From positions 1 to 64,000 of the forward strand of contig NZ_JBILJW010000013.1 of assembly GCF_044377035.1 (NCBI RefSeq): a DNA stretch of 64,000 nt, written 5' to 3'. Both the position numbers and the translations under genes were made by a program. This document shows positions 1-8,260 of this stretch, piece by piece (the first letter of the stretch is position 1; each line of letters starts with the position of its first letter). The notes beneath the pieces are model-generated. The model was not told where the DNA came from. It saw only the letters and a list, made by a program, of their open reading frames with translations, and ran no database searches. This stretch comes from Silanimonas sp044377035 (GTDB taxonomy: Bacteria; Pseudomonadota; Gammaproteobacteria; Xanthomonadales; Xanthomonadaceae).

Positions 1-1
1 C

Positions 2-532
2 TTCGAAGTGAACACGCTCGAATCCACCTTGGGCCGCGCCGACATCTACGTGACCACGACCGGCAACAAGGACGTGATCACGCTGGAGCACATGCAGCAG
101 ATGAAGGACCAGGCCATCGTTTGCAACATCGGCCACTTCGACAACGAGATCCAGATCGACAAGCTGAACGCGTCGGACGCCGTGCGCCTGAACATCAAGC
201 CGCAGGTGGACAAGTACACGTTCAAGAAGGGCAACGCCATCTACATGCTGGCTGAAGGCCGCCTGGTGAACCTCGGCTGCGCCACCGGCCACCCGAGCTT
301 CGTCATGTCGAACTCGTTCTCGAACCAGACGCTCGCGCAGATCGACCTGTGGGCCAACAAGGCCAGCTACGAGAAGAAGGTGTACATCCTTCCGAAGAAG
401 CTGGACGAGGAAGTGGCCCGCCTGCACCTCGAGAAGATCGGCGTGAAGCTGACCACGCTGACGCCCGAGCAGGCCGCGTACCTCGGCGTCGATGTGGACG
501 GCCCGTACAAGCCCGAGCACTACCGCTACTGA
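2..532 (+). CDS. ahcY: S-adenosylhomocysteine hydrolase, C-terminal part
   Basis: Partial gene: the 5' end lies before the window, and the reading frame is open from base 2. The enzyme splits S-adenosylhomocysteine into adenosine and homocysteine, an NAD-dependent cytosolic step of the activated methyl cycle. The visible part contains the conserved family blocks GHFDNEI, YMLAEGRLVNL, ATGHPSFVMSNSF and LPKKLDEEVA. It ends in the hallmark KPEHYRY tail, whose Lys and Tyr contact the cofactor of a neighbouring subunit in known structures. metF lies downstream on the same strand beyond two minus-strand genes, so two methyl-cycle genes are near each other. A strong hairpin terminator follows 40 bases after the stop. 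Any SAH riboswitch would lie upstream, outside the window. Confidence 0.97.
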   Translation, partial: FEVNTLESTLGRADIYVTTTGNKDVITLEHMQQMKDQAIVCNIGHFDNEIQIDKLNASDAVRLNIKPQVDKYTFKKGNAIYMLAEGRLVNLGCATGHPSFVMSNSFSNQTLAQIDLWANKASYEKKVYILPKKLDEEVARLHLEKIGVKLTTLTPEQAAYLGVDVDGPYKPEHYRY

Positions 533-571
533 TCGCGCGCCGGTTTCTCCGGCCTGCATCGGACGCAACGC

Positions 572-600
572 GACGGCGCCTTCGGGCGCCGTCGTCGTTT
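572..600 (+). terminator. Intrinsic terminator of ahcY
   Basis: Perfect 9-bp stem GACGGCGCC / GGCGCCGTC closed by a TTCG tetraloop (572-593), followed by GTCGTTT. It starts 40 bases after the ahcY stop. A near copy with a longer T-run lies at 2408-2436. Confidence 0.85.
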
Positions 601-678
601 CCGGCTACTGAACTTGCGTCGCGCGGTGAGGCCGCTGGGCGTGCTGTTGCACTGACCCGGTCTGTACTGGCCAGCAGG

Positions 679-2208
679 TCAGATCGCCGCTGCGGGGACG
701 GCACCGCGTTTGATCGCGGCAACGAGTGCCGAATGGTCACGTTCGGTCTGGTCGGCGTAGGCCTCGGCGAAGTCGGCGATCGACTCGGCGAACCGTTCGG
801 AGTCGCCGATGTAGCCGTGGATGGTCACCGAGTCGCCAGTGCGTGCGTGGGCTCGTGCGAGCGCCCAACCGCAGAACGACGTGTAGGTGCCGAACGCCGA
901 GGGGCGTAGGGCGGTGACGTCGATCGAGCCCTTGGCATCCCACAGCTGGCGCAGGTAATAGTGGTGACCCGACGTCTGGTCGGTGCCCCATCCGAGCATC
1001 ACGTCGCTGGCGGCCTGCAGCATCCGCTGGCCCTCCACCACGCGGCGCCCCTGGTGCACGACGGGGGGCGCTCCCGATCCAGTAAGCGCCTGCTCGATCA
1101 CCGAGCGGTTCGCCTCCTTGATCTGCAGGAACAGCGGCCCGCCGTTCGGCCCCTGGAACAGGGTCATCCAGCTGCGCGTGCCCACGCTGCCGACACCGAC
1201 GACCTTGCGGGCGAAGTCGACGAAACGGTAGCGGTCGAACAGCGCACGCCGATCGGCAGCGAGCGTGTCGCGGTACTCGTGCAGCAAAAGTTCGAGTCGG
1301 CGCTGCACCTCGACCAAGTCACCAACATGCTGCACGACGGGCGGGTCGTCGACGATCCGCCAACGACCGTCGACTTCGTTCGTCAGCTTGGCGAGCGCCT
1401 TCACGTGGTTCTTCATCTCGGCCTTCGCGAGGTGCTGCTCGGTGCTGCGCCGCATGGCTGCTGCTCGGCCGGTGGCCAGCAGCTCCCGCACGTCGATGCG
1501 CGAGTACCAGACCTCGAGGTGCGTCATCTCGGCATAGCGCTCCATCGCGTCGCGATAGGCGGAGACGGCCCTGAGCACCGATCGACGGTTTGCGATCCGG
1601 TCGAAACCGTTGAACCGTCCGGCCACCACGATGCTCGCCGCGAGTCGCTTCACGTCCCACTCGAACGGGCCCGGCCAGGTTTCGTCGAAGTCGTTGAGGT
1701 CGAACATCAGACGCCGTTCGGGACTGGCGAAGATGCCGAAGTTCAGAAGGTGGGCGTCACCACACAGGCGGACCTCGAGCGAGGTGTGCGGCACGGCGGC
1801 GAGATCGTGCGCCATCACCAGCGCTGAGCCGCGCAGGAAGGCAAACGGTGAGGCAGCCATCCGACCGAACCGCAGCGGTACCAGTTCAGGCACGCGGCTC
1901 GCGCACTGCTGCACGAGCAGGTCGACGGGGTCGGCCCGATCGGTGCGGGGTGCCCAGTCACCGTGTGCCGAACGCGACACCGCCTTGCGCATCGACCTGC
2001 CCTTGAGGCGACGTTCCTCCGGCGTCGGCAGGTGGTCGTGGAACGAGGTCAGCACCGTGGGTGTCGAGGTGCCGGCCGAGCGCCCGTTCGTGGTCACGGG
2101 TGTCGATGCAGGCTCGGGCGCGGCCGCCAGAGATGGTTCGGCGACGGCCGCTGCAGCCGTTCGCTTGGTTGCTCGACCAGTGGCCCGCTTCGTCACCTGC
2201 TTGGTCAC
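679..2208 (-). CDS. DUF2252 family protein (kinase-like fold suspected)
   Basis: 509-residue protein read from a GTG start; no strong Shine-Dalgarno is visible. The first ~55 residues are an Ala/Thr/Lys-rich, probably disordered tail. The conserved DUF2252 core begins near RSMRKAVSRSAHGDW. It carries R-CGDAHLLNFG followed by a DLNDFDE block, which recalls the catalytic and metal-binding loops of aminoglycoside-phosphotransferase-like kinases. Function of the family is not established, so any kinase activity is inference. DUF2252 is best known from actinobacteria and scattered proteobacteria. The gene stands alone, opposite in strand to ahcY, with no recognisable partner. It lies between two similar copies of the ahcY tail and terminator (see findings), which suggests arrival by recombination. 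Codon choice looks less strictly GC-ending than in its neighbours, by eye only. Confidence 0.82.
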   Translation of the reverse strand: MTKQVTKRATGRATKRTAAAAVAEPSLAAAPEPASTPVTTNGRSAGTSTPTVLTSFHDHLPTPEERRLKGRSMRKAVSRSAHGDWAPRTDRADPVDLLVQQCASRVPELVPLRFGRMAASPFAFLRGSALVMAHDLAAVPHTSLEVRLCGDAHLLNFGIFASPERRLMFDLNDFDETWPGPFEWDVKRLAASIVVAGRFNGFDRIANRRSVLRAVSAYRDAMERYAEMTHLEVWYSRIDVRELLATGRAAAMRRSTEQHLAKAEMKNHVKALAKLTNEVDGRWRIVDDPPVVQHVGDLVEVQRRLELLLHEYRDTLAADRRALFDRYRFVDFARKVVGVGSVGTRSWMTLFQGPNGGPLFLQIKEANRSVIEQALTGSGAPPVVHQGRRVVEGQRMLQAASDVMLGWGTDQTSGHHYYLRQLWDAKGSIDVTALRPSAFGTYTSFCGWALARAHARTGDSVTIHGYIGDSERFAESIADFAEAYADQTERDHSALVAAIKRGAVPAAAI

Positions 2209-2355
2209 CTGCGTGGGGGTATGGGAAGCTCAAACGCGCTTTCCGGGCAGTCTGCCGGGGAGGCTTCAGGCGCACAAGCGCCGGCTTGGGCGCTCCGTGG
2301 TAGTGAATGCAGGTGTTCACGTCGATGCCGAATACGCGCTCGAGGCGTTGGAACG

Positions 2356-2367
2356 ACCGCTACTGAT
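2356..2367 (+). repeat. Second copy of the ahcY stop-region 12-mer
   Basis: The 12 bases ACCGCTACTGAT are identical to 522-533, where they encode the end of AhcY and its stop. Here no ahcY gene precedes them; the frame reads only ...NDRY-stop after a short open stretch. The distance from this 12-mer to the following hairpin is 52 bases, against 50 in the ahcY copy. Confidence 0.6.
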
Positions 2368-2407
2368 GGCTCGCGGGCCGCGAGCCCGCGCGCACTCGCA
2401 GCACCCA

Positions 2408-2436
2408 ACGGTGCCTTCGGGCGCCGTCGTTTTTTC
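2408..2436 (+). terminator. Orphan plus-strand terminator
   Basis: Stem ACGGTGCC / GGCGCCGT with one G-T pair and a TTCG loop (2408-2427), then CG and a T-run (2430-2436). It points to the plus strand, but no plus-strand gene lies between 533 and here. The loop and right arm match the ahcY terminator exactly. It may be the original end of ahcY, or a second recombined copy. Confidence 0.7.
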
Positions 2437-2448
2437 CGGCCTCCGCGC

Positions 2449-3579
2449 TTACTGGATCGCGACGACGCGGTTCCGGCCGCCCGCCTTCGCCTTGTAGAGC
2501 GCGGCATCCACTTCGCGGTACAGCGCGTCACCGTCGCGATGCTTCTTCGGGTCGAGGGCGCCGATGCCGATGCTGGCGGTCACGTTGAAATCGCTGCCGT
2601 CGGGCAGCGAGAAGCGCAGGGCGTTGATGCGGCGGCGCAGGTCTTCCGCCACGGCGAGCGCCTGCGTGGCGTCAATGTCGCGCAGCACCGCACCGAATTC
2701 TTCGCCGCCCAAGCGCGCCGGTATGCCGCGGACGGCCTCCACGGCGCCTCGCAGTGCCTCGGCGACGCCGATGATCACGCGGTCGCCGGCCACGTGGCCG
2801 AAACGGTCGTTCACCTGCTTGAAGCGGTCGACGTCGAGCACCAGCAGCACCACGCCGGCTTCGCGGCTGGCGGTGGCGGCATCGAAGACAGTCTGAAAAT
2901 GGCCGCGATTGGCGAGGCCGCTCAGTGCATCGACGCGACTGAGGCGGACGTAGCGGTCGCGCTCGGTGCGCAGCTCGATCTCGAGGTCGAGTTTGGCTTC
3001 GTACTCGCGATTCGATCGGACGATCACGGCGACGAGGAAGAGCAGGTTCACCGCCATCATCAGCAGCAGGCCGTTGTACCCGCCCTCGAGGGCGATCGCC
3101 GTCATGGTGGGCAGCATCATCAGCGCGACGCCCGTGAAGGCCTGGGCGCGACGCACCGCGTACAGCTGCGAATAGGCGGTCGCGAGCGAGACCACGCCGA
3201 TCGCCGTGATCATCCTTGAGGCGGCGAAGGCCGGGTCGATCCACGCCCAGCAGCACAGGGCGCCCCAGAGGCCGGCCATGCTCAATAGCAGCGCCCAAAG
3301 GCGATGCTGCACGCGGTCGGCGGCCTCGGTATCGGGCAGCGTCGGACTCGGCAGGAAGCGCAGCGCGCCCAGCAGGCCAAGGGCGAGCCCGCCCGCCAGC
3401 ACCCAGGGCAGCCGCAGGGTGAGCGCTTCGCTGTACAGGACGATCAGCGTCCACGAGAACACGTAGAACACGCCCCCGAGGAGGGAGCGCTCGCGCAGGT
3501 CGGCCACGCGCTGGCGCGCCGAGGCGAGCGTCGCCGCCCGCCGAAGTGCGGTGATCGTGGTCATGCGGGGGGGATTCAT
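2449..3579 (-). CDS. Membrane-bound GGDEF diguanylate cyclase
   Basis: Likely makes cyclic di-GMP from two GTP at the inner membrane. With the start at 3579 the protein has 376 residues. About six membrane segments fall between residues 33 and 188, with no large periplasmic domain. A short charged helix (190-215) leads into a GGDEF domain with LDVDRFKQVND (metal-binding Asp), an intact GGEEF (291-295) and a C-terminal ALYKAKAGGRN block. No RxxD inhibitory site is visible five residues before the GGEEF, so classic product inhibition may be absent. The frame stays open up to 3759, but that extension would run into metF and encodes no conserved sequence; ATGs at 3579 and 3564 are the realistic starts. 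It is divergent from metF. Confidence 0.88.
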   Translation of the reverse strand: MNPPRMTTITALRRAATLASARQRVADLRERSLLGGVFYVFSWTLIVLYSEALTLRLPWVLAGGLALGLLGALRFLPSPTLPDTEAADRVQHRLWALLLSMAGLWGALCCWAWIDPAFAASRMITAIGVVSLATAYSQLYAVRRAQAFTGVALMMLPTMTAIALEGGYNGLLLMMAVNLLFLVAVIVRSNREYEAKLDLEIELRTERDRYVRLSRVDALSGLANRGHFQTVFDAATASREAGVVLLVLDVDRFKQVNDRFGHVAGDRVIIGVAEALRGAVEAVRGIPARLGGEEFGAVLRDIDATQALAVAEDLRRRINALRFSLPDGSDFNVTASIGIGALDPKKHRDGDALYREVDAALYKAKAGGRNRVVAIQ

Positions 3580-3727
3580 CGGGGAATTATCCGGCCTTTG
3601 CGGCCACCCGTCCCCAGACGACGTGCACCAAGGGCGCGCCGACACAGGAATTTCCAGACATCCTTTCATCGCGACAAAGAGATACACTTCTTGCCGACCC
3701 CGAACACCGCCCAGGACCGCCCGCCCG

Positions 3728-4549
3728 ATGGCCGTTTCCTTCGAATTCTTCCCGCCCAAGACCGACGAACAGCGCCTTCAGCTCGACCGAACGGTCGAGA
3801 AGCTCAAGGCGTTCTCGCCGCGTTTCGTGTCCGTGACCTTCGGCGCGGGCGGCTCGACGCTGAGCTACACGCCCGAGACGATCCGCCACCTGCGCGAGCA
3901 CCACGGCCTCGACGCCGCCCCGCACCTGTCCTGCGTCGGCGGCACGCGCGCTGAGATCATCGAGCTGCTGCGGCGCTACCAGGCCATGGGCTGCACGCGT
4001 CTCGTCGCGCTGCGCGGCGACCTGCCCTCGGGCATGGGGTCGCTCGGCGAGTTGCGCTATGCCGAAGATCTCGTGCGCCTGATCCGCGCCGAATTCGGCG
4101 AGGCCTTCCACATCGAAGTGGGCGCCTACCCGGAAGTGCACCCGCAGGCCGACGACGCGCTCGCCGACCTCAAGCACTTCGCCAGCAAGATGGCCGCCGG
4201 CGCCGACAGCGCGATCACCCAGTACTTCTACAACGCCGACGCCTATTTCCGCTTCGTCGACGCTGCGCGCTCAGCCGGGGTCACCCAGCCGATCCTGCCG
4301 GGGATCATGCCGATCTCGAACTACACGCAGCTCAAGCGCTTCTCCGAAGGCTGCGGCGCAGAGATCCCGCGCTGGTTCGGCAAGCGCCTCGCCGCCTTCG
4401 GCGACGACGTCGAAGGCCTGCGCAGCTACGCCGCGGACGTGGTGGCCGAGCTCTGCCGTCGCCTGCTGGCCGGCGGCGCACCCGAGCTGCACTTCTACAC
4501 GCTGAACCTCGCAAAGCCGACGCTGGCCGTGCTGGAGCGCCTGCGCTAG
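3728..4549 (+). CDS. metF: Methylenetetrahydrofolate reductase
   Basis: Reduces 5,10-methylene-THF to 5-methyl-THF, the methyl donor for methionine synthesis; FAD-dependent, cytosolic. 273 residues, a little shorter than E. coli MetF (296). The protein begins MAVSFEFFPPK, the family's N-terminal beta strand with the catalytic Glu (residue 6). Further family blocks are VSVTFGAGGS, RGDLPSG, EVGAYPEVHP, ADSAITQYFYN and PGIMPISN. The start at 3728 is fixed by this N-terminus and an AGGA 11 bases upstream; the frame is open further upstream but without family sequence. With ahcY it covers two steps of the methyl cycle. A small secreted-protein gene follows after 12 bases, so the two may be co-transcribed. 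Confidence 0.96.
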   Translation: MAVSFEFFPPKTDEQRLQLDRTVEKLKAFSPRFVSVTFGAGGSTLSYTPETIRHLREHHGLDAAPHLSCVGGTRAEIIELLRRYQAMGCTRLVALRGDLPSGMGSLGELRYAEDLVRLIRAEFGEAFHIEVGAYPEVHPQADDALADLKHFASKMAAGADSAITQYFYNADAYFRFVDAARSAGVTQPILPGIMPISNYTQLKRFSEGCGAEIPRWFGKRLAAFGDDVEGLRSYAADVVAELCRRLLAGGAPELHFYTLNLAKPTLAVLERLR

Positions 4550-4561
4550 CGTTCACGGGCC

Positions 4562-5125
4562 ATGCCCGCCGCGCGCGCCCCGCTCCTCGCCAGCCTCCTG
4601 CTGCTCGCCCTCGGGCCCGACCCCACGCGGGCGCAGGCCGATCCCGGCGCGTTGAACCGCTGCGTCGACGCCGAGGGCAACGCCGTCTACACCGATCGCG
4701 CCTGCGAGGCGCTCGACGCCCGCCCGGCGCGCACGGCTCCGCCCAACCCCGACACCCTGCCCGCCGATGCGCCGGTGGCACGTGACTGCGCGCGCACCCC
4801 GGCGGCCCTGGTCATCGCCGTCGAAGAGGCGCTCGCCGCGGCCGACGGCAACCGGCTCGCCGCGCTCTACGACTGGCGAGGCCGCTCCGACGCCGCCGCG
4901 AACGTGGTGATGCCGCGCCTCGAAGCCATTGCGGCCTCGCGCTTCATCGAGGCCAGCACCGCCCACAGCGCCGAAGGCAGCGACGACGCCGAACTCGCGG
5001 CGGAAGCGGCGGAAGCACCGCCCGACCGGCTGCGCATCGTGCATTCGCCCGACGGCCTTGGCACCGGCGAAACCGCGGAATTCCGGCTGGTGCGCGCCGC
5101 GGGCTGCTGGTGGTTCGCCGACTGA
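4562..5125 (+). CDS. Exported DUF4124-like protein
   Basis: 187 residues. An N-terminal signal peptide (MPAARAPLLASLLLLALG, then an Ala-rich cleavage region near residue 25) leads into NRCVDAEGNAVYTDRAC. That is the short beta motif typical of DUF4124 (a Trp/Tyr- and Cys-containing repeat common in xanthomonad envelope proteins). The rest is Ala/Glu-rich with two more cysteines, one at CART and one at GCWWF. Probably periplasmic; biochemical role unknown. It follows metF by 12 bases on the same strand and has no other obvious partner. Confidence 0.7.
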   Translation: MPAARAPLLASLLLLALGPDPTRAQADPGALNRCVDAEGNAVYTDRACEALDARPARTAPPNPDTLPADAPVARDCARTPAALVIAVEEALAAADGNRLAALYDWRGRSDAAANVVMPRLEAIAASRFIEASTAHSAEGSDDAELAAEAAEAPPDRLRIVHSPDGLGTGETAEFRLVRAAGCWWFAD

Positions 5126-5149
5126 GCCGGGCCTCGGAGCCACCCCCGC

Positions 5150-5155
5150 TACAAT
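5150..5155 (+). promoter_or_regulatory. Candidate -10 box for ilvE
   Basis: TACAAT, 5 of 6 matches to TATAAT, about 65 bases before the ilvE start. No good -35 is seen at 16-18 bases spacing, so this rests on the hexamer alone. Confidence 0.35.
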
Positions 5156-5221
5156 GTGGGTCCGATTCGCCCCGATGCGACTCGTTCCCTCTCCACTTTC
5201 CCGTTTCCCGAGGTCTCCGCG

Positions 5222-6139
5222 ATGAGCCAGCAGTACCCGCCCTTCATCTGGCAGAACGGCGCCATCAAGCCCTGGGCCGAAGCCACCGTCCACGTGATGG
5301 CGCACGGCCTGCACTACGGCTCGTCGGTGTTCGAAGGCATCCGCAGCTACGCCACGCCGAACGGCCAGGCGATCTTCCGCCTCACCGAGCACCTGCAGCG
5401 CCTGTACGCCTCGGCGAAGATCTACGACATGCCGATGCCCTACGACGTGCCGACGCTGGCCCAAGCCTGCCGCGACGTCATCAAGGCGAACGGCCTCGAG
5501 AAGGCCTATCTGCGCCCGATCGCCTACCGCGGCCTCGGCGGCTTCGGCCTGTCGGCCGACACGCCCACCGACATGGCGATCGCTGCATGGCACATGGGCC
5601 CGTATCTCGGTGCCGACGTGCTCGAAGCGGGCATCGACGCCTGCGTTTCCTCGTGGCAGCGCTTCGCGCCGAACACCATCCCCGCGGGCGCCAAGGCCGG
5701 CGGCAACTACCTGTCGGGCCAGCTGATCGCACGCGAAGCCCGCCGCCTCGGCTTCGGCGAAGGCATCGCCCTGGCTTCGACGGGCCTGCTCAGCGAGGGC
5801 GCTGGCGAGAACCTCTTCCTCGTGATGAACGGCGAACTGCACACCACGCCGGTGTCGGCGGCGCTGCTCAACGGCATCACCCGCAATACGCTGATCACGC
5901 TGGCGCAGGACGCCGGCATGAAGGTCGTCGAGCGCGACATCCCGCGCGAGTACCTGTACCTCTGCGACGAGCTCTTCATGTGCGGCACGGCCGCCGAAGT
6001 GACGCCGATCCGCAGCGTCGATGGCCGCCAGGTCGGCACCGGCAAGCCCGGCCCGGTGACGCGCCGCATCCAGGACCTGTTCTTCGGCCTGTTCGACGGC
6101 CGCACCAAGGACACCCGCGGCTGGCTCGAGTACGTCTGA
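5222..6139 (+). CDS. ilvE: Branched-chain amino acid aminotransferase
   Basis: PLP enzyme for the last step of Ile, Leu and Val synthesis (and the first step of their breakdown), glutamate as amino donor. 305 residues, the usual class IV aminotransferase length. HYGSSVFEGIR lies near residue 31. The PLP lysine is K158 in AKAGGNYLSG, followed by SEGAGENLF, LFMCGTAAEVTPIRSVDG and GPVTRRIQ, which closely follow E. coli IlvE. The start at 5222 has GAGG 9 bases upstream; the upstream open frame lacks family sequence. It stands alone, facing the end of a histidine kinase gene. Confidence 0.97.
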   Translation: MSQQYPPFIWQNGAIKPWAEATVHVMAHGLHYGSSVFEGIRSYATPNGQAIFRLTEHLQRLYASAKIYDMPMPYDVPTLAQACRDVIKANGLEKAYLRPIAYRGLGGFGLSADTPTDMAIAAWHMGPYLGADVLEAGIDACVSSWQRFAPNTIPAGAKAGGNYLSGQLIAREARRLGFGEGIALASTGLLSEGAGENLFLVMNGELHTTPVSAALLNGITRNTLITLAQDAGMKVVERDIPREYLYLCDELFMCGTAAEVTPIRSVDGRQVGTGKPGPVTRRIQDLFFGLFDGRTKDTRGWLEYV

Positions 6140-6152
6140 TCCCTGCGGCACG

Positions 6153-6173
6153 GCGCGCCCCTCGCGGGCGCGC
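6153..6173. terminator. Hairpin between convergent ilvE and kinase gene
   Basis: 8-bp stem GCGCGCCC / GGGCGCGC with a 5-base loop, between two convergent stops. There is no T-run on either side, so it may act as a transcript-end or stabilising structure rather than a classic terminator. Confidence 0.35.
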
Positions 6174-6178
6174 TGGAC

Positions 6179-7471
6179 TCAGCCTTCGCTCTGGCCGTAG
6201 ACGAGAGTCGCCACCGCACCGCCTTCGGGCCGCGGCGCGACGCCCACGTCCCAGCCGTACAGGTCGCACAGGCGGCTGACGATGGACAGGCCGATGCCGC
6301 CGCCGCTGGTGCCCCCCGCACTGCTACCGCGGTAGCCGCGTTCGAACAGGCGGGCGGCATCTTCCGCGGAGAGTCCCGGGCCGGTGTCGAACACCCGCAC
6401 CTGCTCCGCCGACACCTCGATCCGCACTTCGCCCTGCTGCGTGTACTTGCAGGCGTTGCCGACCAGGTTGCCGAGGGCCACCGCCAGCACGGCTTCCGGC
6501 GCATCGACGTAAACGTCTTCCAATCCCTCCACGCGGATCTCGACCGGCTTGCCGGTGAGCTGCGCCCGATTGGCTTCTGCGAGCTGGCCCGCGAGCTTGC
6601 GCACGTCGGTGTGGCCACGGCCGCGCTCGTTGCGCGACAGCATCAGCAGGGCGACCGTGAGGTCGGTGCACTGCTGCGCCGCGCGATCGATGCGCTGCAA
6701 GCGCGTGCGCGTCTTCTCGTCGAGCTCGGGCTTGGCGAGGAGCAGTTCCGCCGCGCCGCGGATCACCGCCAGCGGCGTGCGCAGCTCGTGGCTGACGTCG
6801 GCGTTGAATTCGCGATCGCGGCGGTTCGATTGGCTCAGGCGGTCGGCGTAGTCATCGAAGGCCGCGGCGAGCTGGCCCACTTCGTCATCGGCGAAGCGCT
6901 CGGCGAGGCGCTTGCGATCACGGCTGTCGCGCAGGTCGCCGATGCGCCGCGCCAGTTCCGAGACCGGCTTCATCACCCGGCGCGACGACCACAGGCCGAG
7001 CACCAGCGAGAGGAAGGAGAACACCAGCACCGCGCCGATGAGGGCATAGGCGAGCTGGCGCTGGCTCAAGGCCTCCTGCTGGTAGCTGTAGCGCATGAAG
7101 GCGACGAACTCGCCGTCGCGCTGCACGGCCAGCTTGTAGTGGCGCTCGCCGCCTCGTGGCGTCGGCTCGACGAGGCTGTGCACACCGTCCGGCAGGTTGC
7201 GCCAGGCCGGCGGCGTATTCGGGCCATCGGGGCGCCGGTAGTAGATCTCGATCTTGTTGTCCGAGAGCTGGTACTGCGCGTCGGGCTGCGGGTAGTCGCG
7301 CTTGAACTGCACGAAGGCGGCGACCTCCTGCGTGAGGAAATCGCCGATCAGCTGGTTCTCGAGGCGCTCGCGCAGGTAGAGCGTGGCGAGCGCGAAGGTG
7401 GCCGTCAGCGCGAAGCCGAGCAGGCCGAAGGAAACGATCAGCCGGCTCCGGAGCCGGCGCCGGTAGCGCAT
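6179..7471 (-). CDS. Sensor histidine kinase (ColS-like)
   Basis: Inner-membrane sensor kinase of 430 residues with the ATG at 7471 (a TTG six bases upstream is an alternative). Order: short basic N-terminus, first membrane helix (about 13-33), a small periplasmic domain of roughly 110 residues, second helix (about 140-160), HAMP region, then the dimerisation helix with VSHELRTPLAVIRG (His near 228). The ATPase domain follows with GNLVGNACKYT (N box), FDTGPGLS and a GGIGLSIV G box. It begins 10 bases after the stop of the regulator gene, so the pair forms one operon. The regulator resembles ColR; that name is inference. The signal is unknown; the small sensor domain suggests a metal, lipid or envelope cue. 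Confidence 0.9.
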   Translation of the reverse strand: MRYRRRLRSRLIVSFGLLGFALTATFALATLYLRERLENQLIGDFLTQEVAAFVQFKRDYPQPDAQYQLSDNKIEIYYRRPDGPNTPPAWRNLPDGVHSLVEPTPRGGERHYKLAVQRDGEFVAFMRYSYQQEALSQRQLAYALIGAVLVFSFLSLVLGLWSSRRVMKPVSELARRIGDLRDSRDRKRLAERFADDEVGQLAAAFDDYADRLSQSNRRDREFNADVSHELRTPLAVIRGAAELLLAKPELDEKTRTRLQRIDRAAQQCTDLTVALLMLSRNERGRGHTDVRKLAGQLAEANRAQLTGKPVEIRVEGLEDVYVDAPEAVLAVALGNLVGNACKYTQQGEVRIEVSAEQVRVFDTGPGLSAEDAARLFERGYRGSSAGGTSGGGIGLSIVSRLCDLYGWDVGVAPRPEGGAVATLVYGQSEG

Positions 7472-7481
7472 TGCCAAGGGC

Positions 7482-8168
7482 TCAGCCCGCCGCCGCTTCC
7501 GGGTCGGCGATGCGATAGCCGATGCCGTGGCGCGTCTGGATCAGCGGCTTGTCGAACGGCTTGTCGATGGCCGCGCGCAGGCCGTGGATATGCACGCGCA
7601 GCGAGTCCGAGTCCGGCAGTTCCTCGCCCCAAACGCGGGTCTCGAGGTCCTGGCGCGGCACGACGGCCGGCGAGGCCTCCATCAGCGACTGCAGGATCTT
7701 TAGCGCCGTCGGGTTGAGCTGCAGAAGCTTGCCTTGACGACGCACTTCGAGCGTGTCGAGGTTGAATTCGAGGTCGGCCACGTGCAGCACACGGGGCTGC
7801 GCGGCCTTGCCGCGGCGCGCGAGCACCTGCAGGCGGGCTTCGACTTCCTGCAACGCGAAGGGCTTGACGAGGTAGTCGTCGGCGCCGGCGTCGAAACCGG
7901 TGAGCTTGTGGTCGAGCGAGTCGCGCGCGGTGAGCATCAGCACCGGCGTCTGCTTGCGCGCGTCCTGGCGGAGACGGCGGCAGAGCTCGAGGCCGTCCAT
8001 GCCCGGCAGATTCAGATCGAGCACCAGCGCGTCGAAGTCGTTGACCACGGCGAGATGCAGACCGGTGACGCCGTCAGCGGCGAAGTCGACGGTGTGGCCG
8101 CGATCCTCAAGGTAATCGCCAAGGTTCGAGGCGATGTCGCGGTTGTCTTCGATGACAAGGATGCGCAC
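7482..8168 (-). CDS. OmpR-family response regulator (ColR-like)
   Basis: 228 residues: a receiver domain with the acidic pair at the start (VIEDNRDI), phospho-acceptor D51 in LDLNLPGMDG, Thr in LTARD and the conserved Lys in LVKPF. A C-terminal winged helix follows (TLEVRRQGKLLQLNPTAL ... DSLRVHIHGLRAAID ... RHGIGYRI). The N-terminus closely resembles pseudomonad and xanthomonad ColR, which controls envelope and metal-tolerance genes; orthology is inferred, not shown. First gene of the two-gene operon, followed 10 bases later by its kinase. The promoter should lie in the 262-base gap upstream. Confidence 0.92.
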   Translation of the reverse strand: MRILVIEDNRDIASNLGDYLEDRGHTVDFAADGVTGLHLAVVNDFDALVLDLNLPGMDGLELCRRLRQDARKQTPVLMLTARDSLDHKLTGFDAGADDYLVKPFALQEVEARLQVLARRGKAAQPRVLHVADLEFNLDTLEVRRQGKLLQLNPTALKILQSLMEASPAVVPRQDLETRVWGEELPDSDSLRVHIHGLRAAIDKPFDKPLIQTRHGIGYRIADPEAAAG

Positions 8169-8260
8169 GGGAATGTCCTACGACGGATGACTACGGAGGA
8201 ATATCAGCAGTTGACTGAAGAACGGCTGAGTTTGGCGACAGTAGGGACCAAGTTGCAGGC

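Noticed and set aside
1958..2320. Minus-strand open frame overlapping the DUF2252 start
   Set aside because: Different frame from the recognised protein, no motif, and most of it lies over DUF2252 coding sequence.
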